Positions 11,201-23,340 of a stretch of 64,000 bases of DNA are shown one piece after another. Both the position numbers and the translations under genes were made by a program. The notes below the pieces were generated by a model. That model ran no database searches. It saw only the letters and a list, made by a program, of their open reading frames with translations, and was not told where the DNA came from. Source of the stretch: Cryptomeria japonica (Eukaryota > Streptophyta > Pinopsida > Cupressales > Cupressaceae); assembly GCF_030272615.1 (NCBI RefSeq), contig NC_081406.1:398674939-398738938 (forward strand), read 5' to 3'. Positions within the stretch are counted from its first letter, which is position 1. Each line of letters opens with the position of its first letter.

Positions 11201-14200
11201 TGAAATCCAATCTGCATAATCAATGGGTCTGATGAAGCCCACATCTAGCAATTTTTTTAGCTCCACTTTAACCAAAAGAGCCACCTGAGGATGCATCTTT
11301 CTAAGTTTTTGTTTGACGGGCTTAACACCTGCTTTCAATGGAAAATGATGAAGAACTAATTCAGGATCGAGGCCAGGCATATCTGCATAGGACCACGCAA
11401 AACTGATCTTCTTCTCTAGAAAGAAATTGACAAAATCTATTTTTTCTTGTTTTGATAGAGAAGCAGCAAAATGAATGACCTTAGGGTTGTCAGGTGTTCC
11501 CAGATTGATTTCCTCGGTCATCTCCACAAGCAGTGTTGATTTATCCTGAATTGATAGGGGTACATCCACTCTTCCACCTTTGGGCGCCTTAGAAAGGTTT
11601 TCACCCGCAGGTACGTCTTTTATTTTTACTTTTGTATGATCAGAGAGTGCCTTACGGTTTTCACCCAAAGATCTATTCTTTTGATTTTTTTCTTTTTCTT
11701 TTTCTTTTTCATGACTGGAAGAGGGAGTTGACTCCCCAAAATATGCTGTTGAATCCAGGTCAATAGCAAATCCTGCCTTATGATCGCCTTGTGGTATGCC
11801 TTCCCGTAGTCCCAGGAATTCTGCAATTGCTTCGTCATTTTGAAAACAGTCCAATGTGAGTGGTCCTTGTTGGTCATATTGGATAAGCTGGGGATAAATG
11901 AGGGGCATGTCATCATCAATTGTAAGGATAGAGAGGGTTGATATAGTAAAAATGTGAACATCTGTGGTGTCACTATCCGAACTGCTTGTATCGGATTCGG
12001 AGCTTGGATCCCAAAATGACTCTATCCAAGCATGAGGACATGTTTTAGGAAGAGGAGTTATTTCATGTTTGTCTTCCATAGGCAAATTATCAGGGTCAAT
12101 GAAGATATTGTCAAGGGCATAGGAGCTAGAAGAAAAAGAACTCCACTCCCATTCATTAGAATCAGTCTCGGGTCGGGAATCCTCAGGTGTTATTTCATCG
12201 TCAGAATCACGCCCTTTTCGACACGTGGACGTTTTGGTAGATGTGGATCCAATTCGTAAAGGTACAAAACCTAACCCTAAAGTTGGGGATCACCTCGTGG
12301 GTATGACAGGTTCTAATCTTCCATTGTTGTTCAGGCCTAAGCCACTGCAGCCATCATATCCTTTCTTCTGCAGCACAGTAAATCCTTTGCCATATAATTC
12401 CATTGGCAACTTGACAGGTGGGGTTTCAGTTGGATCCTTATAGAGCCAATCTATGACATCATCATCTACAGTTTCTTTGTCAAGCTCTCCCCATCTTGCA
12501 AATGTAGTAGGAGGCTGATATTGAATAATGACCTTGGGTTCCTTTTGCAATAAATGCGGTTTGCCATATGATTTTGGAGACATCGGCAAATTCCCAATGA
12601 GGAATGTTTGGTCCATTGAATATTCTCCACACCCTTGGTCCTGTATCTTCAATTTTCCTTTGACAGCATCTAACAATGCATTAGGATCCACATAACCATT
12701 TGATTTGGCTTCTCTATTGACTGGGACTTGCTGCTGAGGAGTACCCCTTAAGGTAGCACAGAACTGAAATGGATTAGGATCTCCTGGAATTGTTATCTCA
12801 GTTCCATTGTAAGGATATTTTAGACATTGATGATAGGTGGATGGAACTGCTTTCATTGCATGGACCCATGGACGACCAAGAATCATATTATAAGGGAGAT
12901 CAAGGTCTAGGACTTGTAGGAAAGTATTTTCCGTCACTGGACCAACTCTGATAGGAAATGTAATTATCCCTTTGGATGGGCGTTCAGCATCATCATATGC
13001 TTTAATTGTTATCCTTTTGGAAGCATCAATGTCATTTTCTGTATATCCAAGGCCAATGACCACTCTTAAGGTACAGATATTAAGACCCGCTCCGCCATCT
13101 ATCAAGACTCGCCGAATTTTGCAATTATGGACAAAGACTTCTAGGTGAAAAGGGTCGTTATGAGGGAGCTTATCAGGTGAGATATCACTATCAGAAAATG
13201 CGACACTTTGGGAAATGGCTAAATGTCCAATCCGCGCTTGAAATTGGTCAACATCAATATCTGTTGGGATAGTGGACTCAGTCAAAGCTTTATCTAGGAC
13301 TGCACGATGCATGGGAGACATTTTCAACAACTCTAGAATGGATATTTGTGCAGGTGTTTTTCCTAGGTGATCCAAAAGATTATACTGACTGGCAGGAATT
13401 GGTTTGGGAGGAGCTGCAGGAGCTCCTTTCAAGACTATTTTGGATCGACGAGTGGTGACCGCACAAGAAGGATCTTGTCCTTTTATTCTCAAGGTGGATA
13501 CATACTCATTTGATGCATGAAAACAATTAATAACATTGTGATAACCGGTATTTGCATAATTGGCCATTTGAGCAGAATTAGAAGAGGATGCTTTACCCTT
13601 GTCATGATCAAGCAAAGGAGTTTTGAAAATGGTATGATCAGTGTTGGAGGTCGGATGGGGTGGATCTACCTCAATTACCCCTTGCTCTAATAAATCTTGA
13701 ATCATGTGTTTTAATTGAAAACATGAAGCAGTTTTATGTCCTTTGGACCGATGATACTCACAGCATGCATTATCATTCCACCAATGCGTCTTTACCGCTG
13801 GTTCTGCTTTAATATCTGGTAGCTTGATAAATTTCACTTGTATTAATTGCTTCATTACTGATTCAATAGGCTCTCCCAATGGCGTAAACTGTCGAGGAGG
13901 CCCATCCCGCGATCGGAAGGGTTTGCATTGTTGATTTTGTTGTTGGCCTTGTTGTTGATTATATTGTTGCGCATGCTGTTGTTGATCATTTTGCTGATAT
14001 TGCGGCTGTTGAGCATGCTGTTGATATTGCGGCTGTTGAGTAACATTACTCCTTGGTGCTTGATTTTGTTCCATAGTTGACATGTTAGGAACACTCAATT
14101 TCTTAATTGTGAATGGGGGTTGATTTGCATGCACCGCTCTCGCATCAACAACACCATCATTAGTGATGTTCTTGTTCTTATACCAAAATCTGTTTCTGTC

Positions 14201-15235
14201 CCCTGAATAATTTGTGTTGTCATTGTCCTTATTGAGCTTGATAATTCCTTTAGCTACAAGAGCTGTTTCAATACTCATTCCTTTCTTAATGAGTTTTTCT
14301 ATAGTACTAGGACTTTTCAATTTTAGCTCATACATCATTTCTGGGACCAGATTCTGGATAAACAGATTCACTTGTTGTTGTTCAGGTATATCGAGAGAAG
14401 AACGACTATACAAGCTTCGCCATCATTGCAAAAAGGTCACTAATGGTTCACCTTGCTTTTGTTTGGTATTGCATAAATCCGACATAGTCACATCACTGTC
14501 GATGTTGAATGTGAAATGAGATATAAACTTTTGCGCCAGTTCTCACCAAGTCTTTATATTTCCTGCCAGATGTGAATACCAATCCATAGCTTGTCCAGTG
14601 AGACTTTGTGCAAATAATCGCATTAAATATGTCTCCTCATAGCTTACTTCCATGCATGCCGCATAAAATGCTCGAATATGATCTTTTGGATTGCCATTCC
14701 CTCTATATTTCTCAAAGTTGGGTGCCTCAAAATGCTTAGGGAATGGAGGCATGTATACACTCTTGTCAAATGGATTAGGACATAAACCTTGATCTGTATA
14801 CAACTTCTTTGTTCCTTTAGTTTCTAATGCGTCAACTTTTCGTTGTAACTTCTCAAGTTGTTGCGCAATTGTATCAGATTGTAGAGGTCCATCATTAATC
14901 CCAGTTGGTATTCTTTGTTGATATATCGCATTTCCGATCGGTTGTTGATACTCTGCAATGGTTGTTGTTGGGGTCTCCTGCATATAAACTTCTTGGTACA
15001 TCGCGTGTTGTTGTGGTTGCGCTATGCCTTGATATCGACCTTGTTGTTGTGCTTCTTGGAGCCTAGATTGAGATTGCAATTGAGTAGGTTGTTGATATTG
15101 CATAGGCACCAATTGTGGTTGTGAAGTAGGATAGCTTGCTTGCCTTGGCACATACTGAGGCACATGTTGTTGATGTTGACGAATCGGAATTTGTTGACTT
15201 TGTGCCAATTGTTGTCGCGGTGTATATCCCATCAT
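8234..15235 (-). pseudogene. Tat-A gag core and pol polyprotein
   Basis: One minus-strand frame from ATG at 15235 to TAA at 8234-8236, with in-frame stops near 14543, 14426, 12290 and 10631. In order: Gln-rich segment; gag core (CPNPFDKSVYMPPFP, about 14800-14430); a zinc-knuckle-like CEYHRSKGHKTASC (about 13750); aspartic protease with DGGAGLNI in place of the usual DTG/DSG (about 13100); a G-patch-like segment (12290-12410); RT with YVDD near 10855; RNase H (about 10560-10150); a second, archaeal-type RNase H (LYFDGSHTKFGSGAG, about 10000-9600); integrase with HHCC and D, D, E in GLDLIG, VTDNG and GQAEVSNK (9330-8700). The second RNase H places it in the Tat lineage. Comparison with Tat-B indicates Ser-to-stop at 10631, and CGA-to-TGA is likely at 12290. 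Confidence 0.93.
11582..11666 (-). other. Paired GGTGAAAACC hairpin motif inside Tat-A pol
   Basis: In the protease-RT linker two copies code for GENRKALSDH and GENLSKAPKG. The copy at 11582-11606 contains CCTT-TCT-AAGG; the one at 11645-11666 contains CC-GTAA-GG. Spacing and order mirror the noncoding pair at 7990-8054. Confidence 0.75.
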
Positions 15236-16461
15236 TTGTAAAAACTTTGTTTAGGTGCTTTTCGTTGCTTCTCCTTAGGATGGGGTATAGTACTTGCATT
15301 AACTTGCTGTGTTTTTAGTCCAATCCATTGGGATGGTTGCAAGTTTGCATTAACTTGTAATGGTGCCGAAGGCACTGCAATTTGTTGTCGAATGCGAACT
15401 TGTTGTTGTGGTACATTTCTTGTTTGTACCTTCGATTGCACTTTTTGTATATTATTCAATTGTTGCAACAATTGTTGTTGGTGCAAACCATTATCCATAG
15501 CTCTTTATGTTGCCATTATCGAAGGGTTTGTCGCAATAGTGTTTGGCAAAGATATTGAACTTAACGGGACATAAGAACTTTGTTGCATCATGGAGTTATT
15601 TTGGACATTGTTGACATTAGGCATTCCAGTTGTGAAGCCTTCCTGCATCTTAGAATTTGATCCCACTTTATGCATGTAAGGAACCACTTCTTGTTGGGAG
15701 ACAGCTGTGAATGCTTGCGTGTTCTTCATTTGATCTTGTGTTACAGGTGTTGAATTGAATAGTGGATTATTTATTGTCTCAAATGGTGACTTTTGAGGAA
15801 TAGTCACTGTCAATGCCTTTGAGGCACGTTTGCTCATCAATGTAGGTTGAGTTGCTTGATGTGTATTGTCTTCATTTGGATGCGGGGAAAAACTTAACAA
15901 CTCACCGCTTTGTTGTTCTTGCACATTGATTTGGTCACTTGAAGAGGTCACATTACTCATCATGTTAAGATACTTTTGTGGAAACATCTTAAAGACCTTG
16001 TTCAAGAACTTATCCATCTTTTTTGTCATTTTTGGATCTTGAAAGAACACATCAACATCATCAGAAGTGTCAGAATCAGATGAAGAATCTGGTTGGACAT
16101 TTGGATTCGCTTCTTGTTGGATGCCTTGATCTGAACCAAATCCTTGTGAAAGAGTTTGTTCTTCATATAATGTTTGAGTTTGAATGTCATGTTGCAAGTT
16201 TGGTTGATTCCAATCGAAAGGTGGACTTCCTCTTGGAGTAGGTGGGACACTCCCATGTCCTGGTTTCATAGGTACAAACACTGGTTCATATAATGGTGGT
16301 GGTCCGAGTTGAACCGTTCCATATGGTGGTAGAGATGTGTTTGATGAACCTTCAACTTGCACTGTCTGACTAGTTTGAAACTGCGAATTTGCTATGTTGT
16401 CCATGGGTTGATACATTGGTTCACTCATCTTCTTAGATCTTGATCTTGTCTCAATAGGCAT
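15232..16461 (-). pseudogene. Tat-A gag N-terminal frame, Gln/Pro-rich
   Basis: The start MPIETRSRSKKM at 16461 is conserved with Tat-C (MPVETRSKSKKM at 49054) and loosely with Tat-B (MLIQTRS at 30291), which supports the start choice. About 410 codons are low in complexity, with Pro/Gln/Ser blocks (LGPPPLYEPVFVPMKPG), an acidic Ser/Asp run and no recognised domain. One in-frame stop lies near 15505. The frame ends in TGA at 15232-15234, overlapping the next ATG (ATGA). This may be a real termination-reinitiation junction or a frameshift mutation; Tat-C shows the same four-base overlap at 49960-49963. Confidence 0.75.
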
Positions 16462-17740
16462 GTCACTTATGCAAATGCAATGTTTTTTGGAATTTTCAAG
16501 GATAATGTATGATATGCAACTAAATGCAAACTAGATAGACGAGCATGCAATCTATGTTTTTGGTTGTTTTGAAGATTTTGACAAACTTTTGAAATGCAAA
16601 TCTAAAAAGAGACCCTTAGGAAATTGAAATGATGTCTAGACCTCAAAGGACAAAAGGACTTAATGGACAAAGGACAAGATGACAATGTCTCCCCTATATG
16701 CTTGGATACTAAGCTAGGTTTGACGAAATGATATTGATGACAAAAGGACAAAAGGTTGACAAGGTCTAGACTTCTTAACAATGACTTAGGGTTTATCAAA
16801 GATTTGTATTACTCAAGTATGACAAGACCTAGTTTTATATGCAAAGAGACAATTGCTATGATATGATAATGACTTAAGCTTAGTGAAGAGACTTAGGGTA
16901 TGCAAATATGAATGTATGACAATGATATGACTTTAATGAAAGAGGACATATGCAAGTGGATGACTCTTATTAATATGCAAAAGGAGTATGACTTAGGTGA
17001 AACCTAACCTTGATATTTGACAATGACTTTGCAAAATGCAACCTAGGATGAACCTAAATGTTGAGACAAGTTTTTGAACAATGTTGGATAACCATGTTTG
17101 AAGAAGATGATCTTTGAATCTTGTTGAACTTTTATTGGATGAATGTCTCTTGTGTTTAAATCTTATGCTAGATCAATGTGTTTTTCTTTTGAAAGGGGAT
17201 GCAATTCAACTTTTGACAATCAAAGAATACAAGATATTGCAACTTAGACTCAAGACAATCATGCTCATTTCCACATTTCTTATGGTAGGCAAAGACATTA
17301 GGTACTTGAGAGGTAGACTCATTATGGGATTCGAGGAGAATACATAGATGCTTGACCCCACGGGCTCCCCTCCACGGCACTCACTTCTTAGGGCAGCCAA
17401 GCATCAGTCCCCATGGAATCTCCCCATGGCAAACTTAGTATCTCTTCCAAGTATCTGAATTTGTCCTTCTCAAGCAACTAGAAGGGTTTTTGGCCTCTAA
17501 AAACAAGGTGTTTAGTAAGGATTTCTGTTAAGCGTTACTCCTTGATGTCACGCAAGTGTGATTGAGACATTAAGCCCATCAAGATACCAAACAAATGCAG
17601 TCATGCAAGAACGATTTAGACCAAAAGGCCCTACTTAGATGTTGATATGAGAAAGAGTTTCAAGGGGCATCACTTCCCAAGTAACTACAATTCCCACGTA
17701 ACACTTCCTTCAAAGCTTTCGGTCATCGAGTATTTTTTTA
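16462..17740 (-). other. Tat-A leader, gag-proximal part
   Basis: Noncoding in element direction. It is rich in irregular copies of atgac and aaggaca words (16600-17060), and has a G/C-richer stretch at 17350-17420 (ggctcccctccacgg on plus) with a counterpart in the Tat-C leader near 47930-47960. No gene is seen. Confidence 0.5.
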
Positions 17741-17846
17741 TAGTGAGTTAGAATGCCAAGGAATTCTAGCCGTACTCACTTTGGGTCATTCCCTTCTCAC
17801 GATTATCACTTGCTTGCAAAAGCAAAGTGGTCGGGAAGGCAGGCCC
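17741..17846 (-). promoter_or_regulatory. Conserved leader block, Tat-A copy
   Basis: In element direction this reads GGGCCTGCCTTCCCGA, a variable hairpin-prone middle (tttgc ... gcaag), then GTGAGAAGGGAATGACCC, AAAGTG, ACGGCTAGA, CCTTGGC and CACTATAAA. The same words in the same order occur in Tat-B (28727-28838) and Tat-C (47562-47670). Conservation of untranslated sequence across divergent families suggests a packaging, dimerisation or translation signal. Confidence 0.75.
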
Positions 17847-18266
17847 TCTAAAGGAGACACTCAATCAACAACACAAGCATGGTATCAAAGATCTGGATTT
17901 CTGATCACCCTAAGAAGGATGAGAGCATACTCTCCTACTCCAATGTCATACTTAACAATCAAAGAAAACAAATGTTCATTCCCACCTATTTATAAATCAC
18001 TAAGTGCCTAATTAAAAATCTCAAACACACAGTTTGGTTGTTTCTCCAAGGCAACCTACAAAACCCAAGTTAGAGGTTTGATTTGTTGTCTTTGACCATC
18101 GATTCTGCATAACACATGTTAGTAGTTTGATTTATAGTCTTTTCCATGCGTATGCCAAGATCCTACACCAATAATTAGTACCAAAATCCAAAGCACAGAA
18201 AACAGAAAGCAAAAACACCAAAAATTTCAAGTAAAAACTGCATTTTTCACCTCTGTTCTGGACTTT

Positions 18267-18382
18267 ACACAAGCGCAGAACTCATGACACAGGTGCAAGA
18301 TGTATGACATAGGCGCAAGATGTCACCTACACAAGCGCAAGATGCATGACACAGGCGCAAGATGTCTGACACAAGCGCAGAA
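18267..18382 (-). repeat. TGCGCYTGTGT array, Tat-A sense leader
   Basis: Six copies of acacargcgcaga (plus reading) spaced about 20-24 bases apart, all in one direction, near the primer site end of the leader. It pairs conceptually with the array at 4238-4350 in the antisense leader. Confidence 0.85.
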
Positions 18383-18484
18383 GTGTCCAGAATACCCTGC
18401 ACGGCCCTATTTTTGGGTTTTTTTGCCTGCAAAATCAACATGAAAGCACTCCAAATCACAGTTAAAGGGTTAGAAGGTTAGTAT

Positions 18485-18502
18485 TTCACGTCGGGTTCAC
18501 CA
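18485..18502 (-). promoter_or_regulatory. Tat-A primer binding site
   Basis: Five bases inside the LTR the minus strand reads TGGTGAACCCGACGTGA, beginning TGG as expected for pairing with a tRNA CCA end. Tat-C has TAGTGAACCCGACGTGA at the same place. I could not assign the tRNA from memory. Confidence 0.75.
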
Positions 18503-18507
18503 ATTAA

Positions 18508-20125
18508 TGTAGCATAGGAAATAGGAATCATTAAAGCAATATATATAAAGACATATTAATCATTATTAGCTCAATCACAAACACACATTGCAATGATCTA
18601 ATCCTAAGCACACTCAATAGAGACATGAAATAAAACATTCAAAAGCAAAGATCATGCAAACCAAAGATGGGATTCAAATGCTCCTTCATGCGGCTCCATT
18701 GTTCTTCTTTCTTCTCCAAATAGGTTTGTTGTGGATCTCACCTTCAAGTGCATACACCTAATTGTGAAAGCAAGATTGACATTGACACAAGAATACTCGA
18801 AGCGTAAATTCAATAGTCTGATTACCAATTATTAAGGATTAGCTTTGATTGATGAAGATCATCCAATTTATAGAAGAATTGGAGAAAATGAACAAATTAG
18901 CATGATAGTGATTCGAATGGAAATTCAAATCAAGAATAGCAAAATTATGACATATCTATGACAAATTGCTATGCAAGGCTTATGACAATTCTATGACAAA
19001 TTTCTATGTCAAGAATTTATGACAATTTATGACAAATTCTATGACAAATTTCTATGTCAAGAATTTATGACAATTTATGACAAATTTCTATGTCATTTCC
19101 ATAAATTTAGGAGAGAAATAGGAGGAAATTGAATTTAAGAATTAAGAAATTAGAAAAATAGGGAAAAGAGGAATTAAGAAATTAGAAATTAGGTAAATTA
19201 ATTAATAATCTTTCATTTATTAATTAATTCACAAAAGAGGAATAATTAGCCAATTAAATGAATATTTAATTGTGATGAGAATACTTAGGATAAATAAGTA
19301 ATTTATTAATCCTAAAGGAAGAAAATGATAAGCAAGGTTAAATGACTAAATCATGAAACCCTAGAAGGCGAATTAGGTCTTGATGAAAGATAATTGACTT
19401 GATCATGATTTGATTTTGGATTGATAAATGACCAATGTGATAAATGATTTGACTGATAAATGCGCCAATTGACGAGGAACAATGACAAATTGATCCAAAT
19501 TGACACAATTGAGATAGATAACAATCGATTACAAATCGGTCACAAAATGACAAGATTGACAAAAAAAGACAAGAATCGATGACAAATAGATCGCAAAATG
19601 ACAGGATTGAAAATGACCACGATCAATGATAAATCGATCACAAATGACAAGATCGAACATGACAACGATCGATGACAAATCGATCGTAAAATGACAAGAT
19701 TGATAAACCGATCGCCAGATGATAAGATTGAAAAGAGGACAAAACCCTAATTAGGATTGACGATGTCCAAAATGATAAGATTGATAAGAGAGCAATGATT
19801 GATGACAAATTGATCGCAAGATTGACAAGAGGACAAAACCCTAATTAGGATTGACGATGTCCAAAATGATGACAAATTAGCACGCACATTGATGCAACAA
19901 GATAAGTTTGATCAAAATCATGATTGGATAATGTTGTCGAAAAGACCAAATTTGAGGACGAGATGATTGAAGAATGTAGATTGCATGACTCGATGTTCGC
20001 AAATGATAAAGACCAAGTGCGTGACATAGGAGAAATGTTAATGCGATGCAAAAACCTAAAATGAGGCAATGCGCAATTGTTAAAGTATGACTTCGCAAGC
20101 GTTTGACCATTTTTAGGTGTCTACA
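18508..20125 (-). repeat. Tat-A LTR (5' LTR in element direction)
   Basis: Direct copy of 2086-3705, and the LTR expected to drive the sense transcript leftwards. The TATA-like tctataaattgg is on the minus strand at about 18864-18875. The target duplication cagac follows at 20126-20130. Confidence 0.95.
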
Positions 20126-21355
20126 CAGACAATGATGAGATCTTGATGTTTTAGATTGTTTGAACATCATACATATGTTGTAAAATGTAAAGGTTAATAC
20201 TATACTATGTTATCAAGCAAGGAACCTAGTCGGTAAACCCTAAGGTTATCGCAGTTGGTTAATGAAGACAGAATGTCTACCGAGTGAAGTTTAGTATTCA
20301 CTGAGCTGTAACTGAGCTATAACATAATGATTTAAATGTTTACATGTGATATTTAATGAAAGAAGCTGATGAGCTAGAGCGGATCAATGATTGGCAAGCC
20401 GTAAAAGAAGTTTGTTAAATGAATCTAAGGAAATGAAAAGTCGGCAAGAAGATCTACAACTCAGATTGAACTGCATTACCCTAGCACAAGTTCCAAGGTG
20501 AATGTGAAAGTTCCAAGGTGGGGTAAAACATTTTCAGATCGAAAGATACAATGAACCTAGACAAGATTGAAGATCTAATGGCTATGATTGATCATGGGAA
20601 ATGTGATCAAGGAGATTAAACGGTTAGAAGATTGTTTATAAATAGGAAACTGTTCATAAACAATAAATGCGGGCAAGTGTATGCACAAGGATACTACATA
20701 GTGATTACCGAGCACAGAAGCTTGAAGACCTGTTAGAATAACAGAGTATTGATTCCCAACAAATAGACAAGATTAGTTCTATGTCTAGATTGTATTGAAC
20801 AAATAGGAATCTGCTTTAGCATTTTAGATGTGAAGTTGCAGATAGATTGTATTACTATTATTTTGTGAAAGTGACAAGAAATCTCTTAACCGAGTGGACT
20901 TAACAGTCTTATATGTAAATCCTCTAACAAGGTGACATTCTGATTGAGTGTTTGAAATCCTTTGACAAGGTCACTTCTAACAAAGTGAAGATCCTAACAG
21001 ATCTAAGGGAAATCCCTTAACCGGGTTACATCTAGCAATGTGTTTGTAATCTTTAACAGGATTTTCTTTTAACCGAGCATACTCTAGAAGAGTATATTTC
21101 TTAGTGGGTCTGAAATCCCATAGTGGTTTTTCCCTATTTGGGTTTCCACATTAAATCTGGTGTTATGAGGTTTATATTGTTCTTATGCTTTTGAGTTTGC
21201 ATGTTTGACAGTTTTTCGTTATATGACTGATATATATGTTACCGAGGTTGAATCTGATGTTTTTATGGATGATTGAGTTTGTATGATTCACCCCCCCCCC
21301 CCTCTCATCTTTTTGGCTATTGGATTTGTACTTATATTAAGTATTAGAACTATCA
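20126..21355 (+). repeat. Copia-1 3' LTR, right piece
   Basis: This continues the LTR begun at 1831 after the Tat-A insertion; joined, the LTR is about 1.48 kb. It has a TATA-like ttataaatagg at 20635-20645, several aaccgag words, ggtttttccctatttggg, and a run of 12 C at 21291-21302 followed by tctcatc, the usual look near the end of copia LTRs. The end at 21355 (actatca) is my best guess because no target duplication can be tested. Confidence 0.75.
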
Positions 21356-23340
21356 CCAATGATTTGACAAAAATGATAAACCCTTTAGACCTGTTATTTA
21401 AGAAAAAAATATTCATAAAGTTGTATTAGAGATAGCCTAATCTATTAAATCAAAATCACATAAGTCCCCAAAATTTTGAACCCCTTTCTTGAATAAATAA
21501 TATTGTTGTCTTAGAAAGGAGATAGCCAACAGGTGTACTTGATATTGTACCATTCTAATCCACCAAATAGACGAGGATCCAAAATTAAAATCATGTTGTA
21601 TTGAAGAACCATTCCAATATAAACATACATTTTCTAACATGTTGCCACACTTTCCAAATGGATTTTAGAAGAAATGAAGCTTTAAATTGGAAGAAAGGGG
21701 TCATTAGAATTTTATCTGATGAGTTGATAGATTGCCATGTTTCCCTTAGACTGTACCTTGGATTAAGCAATGGTGGACCAAAATTTTGTAAAGTTATTCT
21801 CCATTAACAACTCTAATAACCCATTTTTGTTGATAAACATAGCCCTTGAGTTCTAGGATCCAATTAGTCCATTCCACCTTTTTCTTTGGGTTGAATGCAA
21901 TGTACCAAAAAGGGACTTTAAACTAACATAACCCCTCCAATTAGGCCATAAAAATGCAAACAGTTTTATTTGAGTCTTCATAATATTTTTTTGAAGGAAT
22001 CCAACAAGAGAAATAATACACATGATGTAAGGAAAATTCAATTCACAACTTGAATCCTTCTTGCTAGGGATAAAAAAATGCATTTCCCCATGTACAAAGT
22101 TTATTTTGCAATTTGTCAATAAACCAATTCCACATATCAGAAAGGGGAACACCCAACCCAAATGAGATGCCCAAATAATGATAAATCTAGCCATGTTTAT
22201 TTTGCTTCCGATGTTTAGGTGTCCAATGAGGGATTGGATCAAATTACACCATTAGAAATTCAGTTTTGTGATGAGCTAGCTTTGAACTAGAGATAAAACA
22301 TAATAGATTAAGGATGTCCATCACATAATTAATCTCTTCTTTAGAAATTTGAAGAAAGATAATGCTATCATCAATAAAGTGTGAGCTAATTACAATTGTA
22401 TTGGAAGTAATGGCTATAGCCCTTTCATGTTCATTTGGATGTAATTTTACATCAAATAACTAAGTGCATCCATAGCGAGAACATAGAGAAAAGGTCACAA
22501 AGGACAACCTAGTCTAATTGAATGTAGTAAGGGGAAAGTGTCTGTCAACTCATTATTTATGACCAATCATACATTAATATCCTAGAAAAGCATCAAAATA
22601 TGCTTACATATCTCAGGACCAAACCCTAGCCATTGTAACATTAAATGAGGACACAACTCCAATGTATTCTATCATATGCTTTGTCAAAGTCCATCTTAAC
22701 TAGAAGAGCATTTTGATCTAATTATTGATCCCATCCCAAATTTTTCAAAGCCAAGATAAGGTTATCAAGGATAAATTCCCTTCCAAGGAACCCATTTTTT
22801 TCATGTCTTACTATCCCTTTTGGCATAGGTTTAATCTTAGTATCAATGGCTCTAGATATTTTTTTATAATAGATGTTAAGCAAGGTAATTCAGTACCATC
22901 CAAATATTGTGTCTTCATTTATTTCTTTTGGAATACGCTTGAAAAATCCTTAATTAATACTGGACCCTAAAGAACCTTGTCGAAAGCCTCCAAATATAAA
23001 AGATAAAAGTTATCTTTAATATGATTTCACATAGTTTGATATAATTCCACTGAAAGCCCAATCTATCCTTTGAATTTTATTCGATGGTATTGCTAGAAAA
23101 TTTATTTACTTATTTCATCTAATTCTTACAAGGTAAGTTAGAGCATTGCATAGTCATGTTCTAAATATTATAAAGTCATGAATAAAAGTCACAAAAGAGC
23201 AAAGGAGGCCTAAATATAAAAAATAAACTTCAAATGATGCTTTGACATTTAGAATATCTAAACATTTATGAAGTTTCTAAAATATTGACCTATCAAAATC
23301 ATTCAAAGACTTTGTTTTTTTGTTGCCATGTCTATGTACA
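21356..23340 (-). pseudogene. LINE-A: decayed L1-type non-LTR reverse transcriptase
   Basis: Minus-strand remnants of LINE ORF2, which nicks target DNA and reverse-transcribes the element mRNA. Reading leftwards from about 23330 there are fragments of the linker before RT (ELYQTMWNHIKDNF), the fingers, then ALLVKMDFDKAYDRIHWSCVL near 22700-22650, HFIDDSIIFLQIS at about 22390-22350 (the FADD-type catalytic box, here FIDD), and the post-RT region with SYIMCIISLVGFLQKNIMK-like sequence (21853-22242) and IWWIRMVQ near 21560. Many stops and frame changes make it non-functional. Its C-terminal end is cut by the Copia-1 insertion. Confidence 0.8.

Larger units (their letters stand above)
2086..20125 (-). 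mobile_element. Tat-A: full-length Ty3/gypsy Tat-lineage retrotransposon
   Basis: This is an 18 kb element in minus orientation inside the Copia-1 LTR. LTRs at 2086-3705 and 18508-20125 are about 1.62 kb each, start tgtag and end ctaca in plus reading, and differ by only a few percent by eye. The 5 bp target duplication cagac flanks it exactly (2081-2085 and 20126-20130). In its own direction the order is LTR, primer site, long leader, gag-pol, repeat-rich 3' region, antisense PMD gene, polypurine tract, LTR. Two RNase H domains and an antisense extra gene are hallmarks of the Tat lineage. Coding regions carry a few stops and one frame change, so it is probably no longer autonomous. Confidence 0.95.
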
